This document shows positions 1 through 9,248 of a DNA stretch of 64,000 bases, one piece after another. Both the position numbers and the translations under genes were made by a program. The notes below the pieces were generated by a model. That model worked only from the letters and a program-made list of their open reading frames with translations. It was not told where the DNA came from and made no database searches. This stretch comes from Glossina fuscipes (Eukaryota > Arthropoda > Insecta > Diptera > Glossinidae), in assembly GCF_014805625.2 (NCBI RefSeq), contig NW_023998459.1, forward strand, positions 2,648,944 through 2,712,943. The letters are read 5' to 3'. Position 1 is the first letter of the stretch. Each line of letters opens with the position of its first letter.

Positions 1-297
1 GGTGCTTACCTTTTATTGTTGTGTGTTTAAGTGGTAACAACAAAATGGTGTAGAAAGAAATATGCTTTTTGATAATTTAAAAAAAAAAAAAAAAAAAAAA
101 GGAAAAAGGAGGAATATAAAGGAAAATTCTATAAGAGCCTTTTGTTCCTAAAACGAGGAAGAAGAATAATCAAGAGGACAGTTCTGTTAACATTTCACAT
201 GGTGCTTACCTTTTATTGTTGTGTGTTTAAGTGGTAACAACAAAATGATATGGAAAGAAATATGCTTTTAATAACTAAAAAAAAAAAAAAAAAAGAG
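1..297. repeat. Direct repeat pair, 200-bp period
   Basis: A block beginning GGTGCTTACCTTTTATTG at position 1 recurs at 201 and continues through a shared GTGGTAACAACAAAATG segment into an A-rich tract. The interval between the two carries an A-rich spacer. No coding potential is visible. The repeat lies directly before another tandem array, so it may be part of the same larger repeat. Confidence 0.85.
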
Positions 298-299
298 GA

Positions 300-720
300 G
301 GATTATAAAAGAGATGTCGCAAGATTGTGTCTTTCACATCGGAATAGTTTATCTAATTTAACTATTAAAAAAAAACTAAAAAGAAGATCGAAGTAAACTT
401 TGATTTAATTTATTATAAAAGAGATGTCGCAAGATTGTGTCTCGCACACCGGAATAGTTTATCTAATTTAACTATTAAAAATTAAAAAGAAGATCGAAGT
501 AAACTTTGATTTAATTTATTATAAAAGAGATGTCGCAAGATTGTGTCTTGCACATCGGAATAGTTTATCTAATTTAACTATTAAAAATTAAAAAGAAGAT
601 TGAAGTAAACTTTGATTTAATTTATTATAAAAGAGATGTGAAAATTAATATGAGTATTGAAAATTAACAAGAAGGTTGAAATAAACTTTGATTTAATCTA
701 TTGTAAAAGAGATGGGAAAA
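300..720. repeat. Tandem array, about 106-110 bp period
   Basis: Units containing GAGATGTCGCAAGATTGTGTC start near 311, 421 and 527, spaced 110 and 106 bp. A fourth partial unit starts near 633 and a shorter one near 709. Each unit runs through GAATAGTTTATC and ends with AAACTTTGATTTAATTTAT. The last two units have lost the CGCAAGATTGTG core. This is a short satellite-like array without coding capacity. Confidence 0.9.
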
Positions 721-754
721 TTAATATGAAATGACAATCGGTCTGCGTGGTGAA

Positions 755-1046
755 TTGGTTACTGCCATTTAGCCAACACGAAAGAAAAATTTTGTCACCT
801 AATTCAATTACTTGTACAGAAATCCTACGATTGTAAAACTTTACTGTGAAATAAAAGAATAAAATATTTATATGCATGTTAAATCCTACGATTGTAAAAC
901 TTTACTGTGAAATAAAAGAATAAAATATTAATATACATATTGTGCGTTGATTACTACCATTGAGCCATCTCAAAGAAAAAGGGGGTTTGTCACCTAATTC
1001 AACTACTTGTACGGAGATCCTACGATTGTGAAACTTTGCTGTGAAG
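755..1046. repeat. Nested tandem duplication
   Basis: A block containing TTTGTCACCTAATTCAA and TCCTACGATTGTAAAACTTT occurs at about 795-872 and again, diverged, at about 985-1046. A partial copy of its second half (TCCTACGATTG to AATAAAATATTA) is inserted at about 883-932. It directly precedes the unclassified repeat shared with 44.8 kb. Confidence 0.8.
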
Positions 1047-1320
1047 GGTGGAAAAGGCTTATTGGAAGGAGGAACCCAGAGTGCCGATGTAGCAGCTACC
1101 GCGGCCGACCCTGCACCGACGCCTGTACAGTAAGTTAGTTAAGTTTATTTAATTTTTTTTGTTTGTTTCCCCAATGCGTGGCTAAGCGCACGCTGCCACC
1201 GCTGTGGCTGGAAAAAGGGGAGGGTGTGCATATGATGGCACGTTAGGGAAGACTCCAGACGGTGACAGACGGACTTACGGTGGACAGACGGACGCTAGAC
1301 AACCGACGCGACGTTTCCTT
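1047..1320 (+). repeat. Unclassified repeat, copy 1
   Basis: Ordered motifs here recur in the same order at 44.83-45.11 kb: GGCTTATTGGA, a T-rich GTTTGTTTC tract, GCACGCTGCCACC, GGGAGGGTG and ACAGACGGAC. Identity between the two is modest. Both copies follow tandem repeats, so they may be two loci of one element, perhaps the 5' region of a retroelement. No recognisable protein is encoded; the small frame at 1262-1462 is mostly low-complexity. Confidence 0.4.
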
Positions 1321-1900
1321 CTATTGTGAATTTTTTTTTTATTTTTTTTCTTTGTCTAGAAAAAAAAATTTAAATCCTCAGCGGCGAGGAAAGAAAAAGA
1401 GTTTCATGACACATCTTTTACTTCATTTTCCTTTAACTTTTGCTTACAATGCATTTTTGTGACGTCATTTTTAATTGATGTCTTTTATATCTCTGGCAGA
1501 AAAAATTACCGGACGATGCAAAACATGAATCAAAATTTATTTGTACAGTATTTTCGTAATAATTCTTCTTTAATTTTATTTATTTGTATTTTTATTTTTC
1601 AATAAGGTTTATTTTTTTGTCAAGCGCAATCCTCATTCTTTATGCTATGAGGAGGCAAACTGGCCAGCTCGTGTTGCCTGCTGTTCGGGAAGAGGTGAGA
1701 ATACAAGTTAGAGAGGTAGCGTTAAAGTCGCTGCGACTGACGAGGGGCAATGGGCACCTCAATTGAAATCATCTGAGGTCTTACAAAGTTGCCAGTGGCG
1801 GCATTTTTAATGGTAAGAAGCCCAAAAGGCCGGACAGACAGTTTTCCGCAAAGTAAATGTAGAAAATTGCAGCTTGATTTCAATTCGATTTTCCTATCCA
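1321..1900. other. No recognisable gene
   Basis: T-rich sequence followed by a moderately GC stretch near 1645-1760. A 60-codon frame at 1584-1766 has a hydrophobic start and a basic tail but resembles nothing I know. I see no structured repeat or RNA gene. Confidence 0.4.
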
Positions 1901-1901
1901 G

Positions 1902-3812
1902 AATCAGTGAGCACTGAGTTCTCTTATTGTACTTTTACTAAAACTTGACTTAAGCTGGATATCCAACCACTGTAACTTTCTTACTGCTGGGAGGACGGAG
2001 ACCCTGACGTCCTCCTTTTATAATGTAGTAAAACCAGCAATTTCACGAAAAGTGGATCTGGATACAACGATTTCGTTTACTCTTCGTTGAAACATACTCT
2101 TAATTACCTCAGCCATCAAAGTTAACACATTTGCCCTCATTAAGAAAAACCCTCGCACGTGTTAGTGATGCTGTACACTTTTATAAACTTGTGAACTTTA
2201 AAAAATACTATCAATGCAATGGCTCTGAATCCTTTGGTGGTTTTGAAACCACGACTTTACTTGCTGAATTCTTTCGATTTAGCTAGCAATTACCCATATC
2301 AATCGATGCGGCGTTTAGTCATTTTAGATAGAGACGTACTACAAGTTTTAAGGTGACTTAAATGTAATTGTGCGTTTGGGCCTGATGGGATTCCATCATG
2401 TACCATTAAGTCATGTTCGGGGAATTGTATGCTGTTATCTCAAAGATTTGTAATCTTTCCTTGAAAAGGGCTGTTTTTTCTTTGTGTTGGAGGAACAGCG
2501 CCCTTACGCCAATTCACAAAGGTGGAAGCAGACATCTGGTCGACAATTGTAAAGGCGCTTAAATTGAGCGTCTTATCGAAAGTGGTCAGCAAACAGTTAT
2601 CAGTTTAAAATTCTATATTTCACCATTCCAACAAGGCTTCCTTAAAAAAAGATTAACCGTTGCGGATCTCTTACCTTGGCTTTCTCTTTTGCTTTTAGTG
2701 AAGCGTTGGACTTAGTTAGCCGTAAAGGAGTGATCTTTAGACTCCACGGCTCTTTTTTACCTTTATACTTATTGAAATTGATGAGCGCTTATATCCATAA
2801 TGGATCGTGTAAAGTTCTGCTTAACTTCATCACCTGTGATCAATTCCCCGCGACGTCAGATGTCCCTCGACGGAGCCACTTTTTCTTCTATGAATCAGTC
2901 ATCTCCCATCAGTGATTGAGTTCGGCCATATCTTAATATATGCTGACGATATTAAACTGGTTTTTTCCTTCTCCTTGGAATCGCGTTCGTATCAATTTCA
3001 AATTGATTTAAATAATTTAGTTACATGGTGCTCATTAAATTTTATGAAATTGTATCGAAAAAATTCATTCACTCTTAAGTAGGGCTACTATTCACTTCTT
3101 TAATTTACAGACATCGGAAAATGTAAATTCTTTCATGGACTTAGGGGTTTTATTCGACCATAAGCTTCGCTGTTTGTAAATAAAGCTAGGCCAATGCTCG
3201 GTTTTATTAAACGTATTTTAAGGAACTTGACAACCCTTACATTACAAAAAGGCCATAAGTGAGCTTAGAGAGACTAATGAATATGCCTCTGTTGCCTGAT
3301 CATCTTCCTATAGGTACTATGCGCATTCAGTTGAATCCGTTCGAAAACAACTCCTGTTCTTCGCTTCTTAATTAAGTTAACATTTGGTACTGTCGATTTG
3401 CCGACGTTACTTGAAGAGATAAGGTTTGGACTGAAGATTTAGATTTTGGTTCGTGCTGTATAATATTGTGGGAAAAGAATATTGGATATTCTGTAAGTTC
3501 TCAAATGTTATTATCAATTTTGGATTATGTGGGTGTTATATATTAATGTGGGAAAAAAATGGTGAGATATATTTATAATAGTCAAGAGAGGCAGATGCGA
3601 GTGTGGGAACATGGTTTATTAAATTTCGCTGGCGTTGGGTTTGGTTGCGGGAATGTATGAGTAATAGGGCGAATAAGGTGAAAAGCTCTCATTTCTTCAT
3701 AGGATTTTATTTTATTTTATTTTTGCCTTATTTTTCTTTAAATTCTCACTATACTTAACAAAAGGTTTATTTCTAAGAGCCAATAAAATTCGACTGTTAG
3801 TTTATGTTAGCT
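1902..3812 (+). mobile_element. PHD-LINE copy A, heavily decayed
   Basis: This is a relic of the family that supplies copies B, C and D. It opens with the endonuclease start (CAGTGAGCACTGAGTTCTC, matching the start of the same domain at 9288). It skips most of the endonuclease and then carries RT pieces: a GPDGIPS-like stretch near 2370-2400, an IHKGGSR-like stretch near 2510-2540, a frame at 2676-2915, and YADDIKLVFSFSLES near 2938-2985. The RT C-terminal region ends near 3370. A 3' UTR match (TTCTAAGAGCCAATAAAATTCG) lies near 3770-3800. Several frameshifts and stops make it non-functional. The match is by direct comparison with copies in the same window. Confidence 0.8.
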
Positions 3813-4650
3813 ATTCATGTCAGCCGGCATCAACCACTCAGATCGTGTTTTTCTTACATATAGTAAACTTTTTGATGATGGCTGTCTTATACTAGGTTTT
3901 GACATCTTTGATTACCGTTATAATAACAATTTTTGTGTTAAGTTTTTAGGAAAAGTAGACAGACGTTTGCATTGAAGAAAAATTTAGTCGTGCCCTATCA
4001 TCAGTATATTTTACTACGAGCTTGATTGAATGGTAAACAGTGATAAAAACAGAAACGTTAAAATTTCGAAGAAGTGCTTCCCATGTATTTCGCAAGCTAA
4101 TAATTTACCTCGGAAAGTGAGTTCTAAACCTGCTATTACAATAACTATTTTGATAAACTTCGCTTTTCCTTCAATTCGAAGTTAGACGGAGAATAATTTG
4201 ATTGTTATCGTGAAAAACCGTTGAGAAATAAGTTTCTCATTTTTTTAAACAGAAGATAAGCGTATGGTAAGCAGCTTTTTTAAGGACACTTTTCAAGGAC
4301 TTGCGGGTATTATGCCTTGCTTTATAGTTTATTAGGATGTATATCAAAAGGGTTTTCTGAAGGACATAATGATAAGATAAGAACTAAACACGACCATGCA
4401 TAGACTTTTTTAAACGTAATAGGAGGATGTGTAAGATAAGCATGTGGCGTTATTTTATTTAATATCCACGCTTTCTTGCAACTAATTTATTTTTCTTTGA
4501 AAATTGAGTTCGTTTTTATTTTTATTCAGTGAAGAATATGTTTTGTTGTTATGTTATTTTATGGGAAAAGGGCAACAACAACTGTTAGGTAGACGTTGCT
4601 TTTTGTGGATGGTGAATGCAGTGTATTTTGTAAAAAGTAGAGAGCGTTAG
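3813..4650. other. AT-rich intergenic sequence
   Basis: No frame above background and no motif I can name. Scattered stops occur in all frames. Confidence 0.4.
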
Positions 4651-4729
4651 GCAAGCGTTAGTGTGGCGTAAGCCGACATTATCTTGTGTGTTGACGACTG
4701 AAAAAATTGGCGGTACGTTGCCACAGATA

Positions 4730-5273
4730 TATGCTACTTTTAGCCCAACTGTTAAAATCAGATGGCGGTAAACCCGATCTGACTACAGTTGATGATATTT
4801 TCAAATTGCCAAAAACAATTTAAACAAATAAATTCGTTTTGGTATAATCAATAAAAGCGATCAACTATTTACATAAGGCGTTGCATTATATGCTAATGAA
4901 CACAATTTTATATCGGCTTTCGAAAAATTAATAAAAAATCATAACTGAATCGCAGGTATTGCAGGACAGTCATTTCAAAGTATCTTTTGAATTATTTACA
5001 AACGCTAGTGCTAATGTAGTTGGAGCTTTTTCGCAAGAAAGGTTAATATGTTACCTGACAACAATGCTTTGCGATGTGAGAAAAACAAATGAACATGCTA
5101 TGCTCGAACAAGGCCAACAATTGAACACCTTACACAGCCCTACAATTACTCGTATAACGATCTCCCGAAATAAAACGTTACCTAGGATGTGGTCGAAAAA
5201 CTGGTCCAATCCAAACCATTTTCAACGTCCTTGGGCGAAGGGAACTCATTGTAAATTTCATCAAAATATATGA
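4730..5273 (+). other. Unidentified coding-like relic
   Basis: A 104-codon frame at 4959-5273 encodes a protein of mixed composition, with motifs such as SFELFTNASANVVGAFSQER and ISRNKTLPRMWSKNW. It is not the low-complexity product typical of AT-rich chance frames. Upstream, in pieces, LLKSDGGKPDLTTVDDIFKL can be read near 4750-4815, broken by stops from the main frame. I do not recognise the family. A decayed transposon or retroelement gag is possible, and so is chance. No neighbouring motif decides it. Confidence 0.25.
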
Positions 5274-5940
5274 AAAATTAAGATCTCCGGCCGGCAGACG
5301 AACATTCCGACAAGCTTAGAATCGCCTTCTGATTCGATCGGTTTATTAAACGTTAAAACTCAGTATATGCCTATACCACAGGTGAAGTACGATACTATTA
5401 TCCGCTTATCGAAATGGAGCTCTTAACTGTACTATGAGCAATAAACTAATTTAATTAATATTTATATGAGAGTAAATTCGAAGTATCGCAGTACTCGATT
5501 TTCATCCACTTAATTAGGCATTTGCAAAATATCAACGCAAAGATATGAATCAAAGGCCAGCTAATGAAATTGGAAAATCGGCCTATTATTCCAATTAATT
5601 ACCTAAAGGGAAATGAAATCACGCAGTAGTAGCCTTTCGTAGCAGGATTAATACCGATATAGGAGAAATTAATATGTTTCCAAATTCAAAAGCAGACACA
5701 TTAGCATTATGTAATAGTATTGATACAGTAAAAGCTCCTTATTCGAGGGGTATACGTTCCATAAAAATGCCGCGAATACAGAAACCGTGAATACCGAATG
5801 GTAATTTATATGCGATTATAGGCGATACGTACCTAGGTGACAAAATAAAAAAAAATCATATATATAAAAAAATCAATTTAATTGAGATTTTTGAACATTT
5901 TGAATAATTACCTTAAGGCTTAGGCAATGGTTTGAAGAAT
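5274..5940. other. No recognisable gene
   Basis: AT-rich sequence with a few balanced patches near 5280-5400. No domain, repeat or RNA was recognised. Confidence 0.35.
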
Positions 5941-5957
5941 TTTGTAAGTTTCTCTTG

Positions 5958-6830
5958 CTAGGCAATTTTTAAAAGCCCCTTCAGTTCAGACTGATACGCA
6001 GCAGTCGCATTAGCAATTTGCCTCATAAAAATATGACGTCGTTCCACAGACCGATCAATGTTCACAAAGAAATCGCCAAGCTCATTTGCCATTCTTAATC
6101 CTTCACTAAGAGTTTTCAAATTAAATGTCACGTTTTCAGTGCTTGTTGAAGCCTCTTCTTCAATGGGCTTTGAATTTAACATTTCCTCTAAGTCGGTTTC
6201 AGTTAAATCTTCATCTCGCGATTCAAGCAATTCCTGAATGTCACTTGATTTTATCTGTTCGAACCCGTCTCGTCCTATTCCTTTCGCGATTTCAGCTATG
6301 TTCGCAGTCAAAGTTTGAACTTGAGCATTGCAGATTCAAGCAGATTCTTCGTCATTTTCCACAATCAGAGCAGGCCACAGTTTTTTCCAGCATGACTTCA
6401 ATGCGTGTGGCTTCAATTCTTCCAACGATTCTTTTATGTTTGCGATGCATTTTGCTACGTCAAATTTCTTCCTGCATTCCATAACATTCATATCAGGATT
6501 AGATTCAATATTATCCAATATGATTTTGAAGGTTCGTCTGAAGTAGTAGAGCTTAAAGGCCTGGATTATTCCTTGGCCCAAAGGTTGAAGCAAAGCCGTC
6601 GTGTTGGGAGGTAAAAATGTCATTTTTATGTTTGAATGCGTAGTTTCAAGTTCACGAGAATGACCTGGTGCATTGTCCACGACTAGAAGTGCTTTAAAGT
6701 CCAAATTCTGTTTTTTTTTAATAAGTTTCAAGTTCGGAAACAAAACAATTCCGGAACTAGTCACGAAAAATTCGCGAATAAAGAAATTTGTAGCCGCGAG
6801 TATGGGAATTGGGTCGCATTTTTTTAATCA
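5958..6830 (-). pseudogene. Pogo/Tigger-like transposase, C-terminal relic
   Basis: On the minus strand, two frames (6764-6336 and 6311-5958) lie in the same phase and are separated by one TGA at 6336-6338. The protein shows LLVVDNAPGHS, containing the second catalytic Asp, followed by FLPPNTTALLQPLGQGII. In this DDE_1 superfamily (pogo, Tigger, jerky-like) the third catalytic Asp normally sits in QPLDQG; here it is Gly (codon 6576-6578), so catalysis would be lost. A downstream CWKKLWP motif and an acidic tail with DIQELLESRDEDLTETDLEE fit the known C-terminal layout. The N-terminal DNA-binding domain and the first Asp are absent. No inverted repeats were found. This is a dead fragment. Confidence 0.8.
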
Positions 6831-6989
6831 TATCAATGAAAGACTCTTGAGAAGGATATGTAAAAATTCATTTCATCATGTTGGATATAGTTGCGAATAT
6901 ATTGAAAATGCAAATCTATTTGAGACTTAAGGAAAAACATATGAAAAAAATATATATAGAAAAATATACATGAATTCATCAAATTTCTA

Positions 6990-7745
6990 ACAGAGAGCAA
7001 ATGGAAACAACGCATTGAAAAGTGTAAAGTCGAAATCTTGTCAAAAGTAAGTGGCCCAACATATAATGTCCTACACCAGAAGCTAATATAGTTTTATAGT
7101 ATTATATAGTATATATAGTCATACTAAATTCGTTCATGCGAAAGATATGGAGTCCGAAGTTTACCTTCACGTTATCTCTACGGCCGCTGAGACAAGGAGA
7201 AGAAAGAAAGAAGTTGTCTTCTTCTTTCCTACTTTCTTCTTAGGGTCTGATTGGCGTTGCCAAGCGGTAATTTAACCGCATTAGGAATATTTCAGCTGAC
7301 CTATCTCCAGTGCGGTATTCCCAACTGCCTTTTATCCAGCAGTATAATATTGTGCAGTGTAATGCAACCGATTTTACGCCTGCCACCTTCAGCTAATGTT
7401 AAATATCGGAAACTAACGTAAACAACTAAGCAGATACACTTGCGTACTATAGGGACATATTATGTAGAATAAGGATATACTAATTTATACAGACAGAATA
7501 ACGGCCTTAACCTATGTGTAGGATCAAAACAAGCTGCTTGACTTTGATCCATAAGTTATGTATCTTTTAGCTAACCAATCTTTAGCCAGCCATTTGCTTA
7601 TGCATTAGGTGGCTTTTTTCATTTGACATTTATTTCGAAAAATAGAGTGCAATTTAACGTGTGTTTGTTTACAAGCAACCCACAATCAATAACAACTTCA
7701 TACAAACGCAAAATCAAATAAAATTACGTAACGTCTTTTAAGTCT
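6990..7745. other. Intergenic; 5' flank of LINE copy B
   Basis: No gene seen. The last 150 bases (about 7630-7745), with TTTAACGTGTGTTTGTTTACAA and a following CAATCAATAACAA, resemble the sequence upstream of LINE copy C at about 25360-25450. The similarity therefore extends past the apparent element start. Confidence 0.45.
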
Positions 7746-8183
7746 GGCAACTCTGTCGCGCGGTATAGTCGTCTAAATTTCGTTTTGACAATTAATATTT
7801 TAATTTTTTGTTGAATTTCGTGGCTATTCTGCCTTATAGTGTGTGAATTTATAATATACTTTGAAAAGAAAGTGAGTTAATTCAAAGTAAAAGAAATATT
7901 TTTCCTTTACGCTTTGATTCATTTGATTTTTGCAAACAAAAATTTTGATCTCTGATATAAATCTCTCTTTTTTTTTGTTTTCTCTCTTTTTTCTCTGTTA
8001 TTTTTTCGCTGTTTGGAGTTTGTGTTGCTATTGATCTCTCGTTGTCAACGTAACAGAGAAGTTTTGCACAAATTTGGTTGATAAATTTTTATGTTCAGGA
8101 TTTATTTTTTAGCGATTTTTGTGTCCGTTCTTCATAATCCACAACTGTCTTTTTGACTGGACATAAGGTATTTATATACACCT

Positions 8184-9248
8184 TGTCGGTCGAAATCTGG
8201 CCCAGATTCTGATAGATTCGTTTCTTGTTGGCTCTGCGAGCGCTTTGGTCATGCAAAGTGTGCCGGTATTCTCGGCCGTGCTGCTGACGCAGTCGTTGAC
8301 CCGTCTAAAGACTTAAGATGGTCATGTCCTGACTGTAGGCAGCGGGACATTGATTTTTATAAACTTTTCACGTAATGGTTTCTCGGAATTGAGTAGAAAT
8401 CTCGGCTTCTTGTGGGAAAAGTTTGAGCTCATTAAGTCTAGGTTTGATGAGTGTCGTTTTATTGGATACTCATCTTCTACTCGTAGCGTAGCGTGTGGGA
8501 CGTCACCTCTGGCTTTCTCCAAATCTGGTTCGTTCGTACAAGTTACCGCTCCCTCTAACTCTAAATTGAACAGTAATGTTTCCGATATTGCTGAGTCAGT
8601 TGGTAGCAAAACAGTTCCAAACAAGCCGGCAAGTCCTTCTGTTTTAAGCTACGCTGAAGTGGCAAGGGTATCTCCGCCCAGAGCCGCCACTCACTCTAAT
8701 CAAGCGCCATCGCCTAAAAGTAATGAAGAGAAAAATAAATCATCCTCTCCCCCTGGCTGTTCGCGTGTGAATGTTGGTCACCAGACTGGGCAAGTCTCAC
8801 AAGCTGCAGGTACAAGGGCGATAACCCCATCTATATTCTCCCCAACTCGAAACTCTCCTACCGTGAACCCCCTCCTGTTCCAAATAATGACATTTGCTTG
8901 ACGGCAGTTACTCCCAGAAAAGCAATATTTGTGTCAAGACTGGCACCTGAAACTTCGGTGGGTAACATAAAAAGTTATCTGGCGACGAAAGTCCCATCAG
9001 TCAACTTAAAGCGTGTTAGCATCTTCAAAATGGCTCCTTCTCAAGCTAGGGCAATCTCTTCTTTTAAAATATTAGTTCCGACTGAAAACAGTGATATGTT
9101 GTTAAACAAATCACTGTGGCCAGTAGGATCCTTAATTAAGGAATTTATTCCTCGTGATCGTCCCCGTAATACCAAGGCAAGAGTCTTGTCGCCTTCAAAA
9201 AACCAATTGTTTCTTCAGGCCCACTATCTCTCATTTATCAAAATGTAA
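8184..9248 (+). pseudogene. LINE B ORF1: PHD finger plus RRM-like block
   Basis: From the N-terminus, CWLC (8226-8237), HAKC and WSCPDC (ending 8336) give most of a PHD-type C4HC3 zinc finger followed by RDIDFYKLF. A frameshift near 8345-8375 moves to the 8350-8901 frame, a Ser/Pro-rich linker with SYAEVARVSPP. A second shift leads to 8898-9248, holding RKAIFVSRLAPETS, SSFKILVP and LWPVGSLIKEFIPRDRP, an RRM-like RNA-binding block. ORF1 proteins of such LINEs bind the element RNA. The normal ORF1 stop is lost here: copies C and D read SPSKN then TAA, while B continues to 9248. The junction holds the heptamer A AAA AAC at 9197-9203. Confidence 0.75.
9197..9203 (+). promoter_or_regulatory. Candidate -1 frameshift heptamer, copy B
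   Basis: The bases A AAA AAC lie in the ORF1 reading phase (codons TCA AAA AAC). ORF2 is open in the -1 frame from here (GPLSLIYQNVRGLNSK). AGGCCC shortly downstream can pair with GGGCCT about 26 bases further on, giving a small possible stem. Function is inferred from sequence pattern and from conservation in copies C, D and J. Confidence 0.45.

Noticed and set aside
300..720. CRISPR array
   Set aside because: The units are contiguous long tandem repeats without unique spacers, and the context is eukaryotic.
1262..1766. Small frames at 1262-1462 and 1584-1766 as genes
   Set aside because: They are dominated by T-rich or low-complexity codons, have no recognised motif and lie next to repeats.
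6125..6930. Plus-strand frames across 6125-6930
   Set aside because: They are shadows of the pogo-like transposase on the opposite strand, which shows real catalytic motifs.
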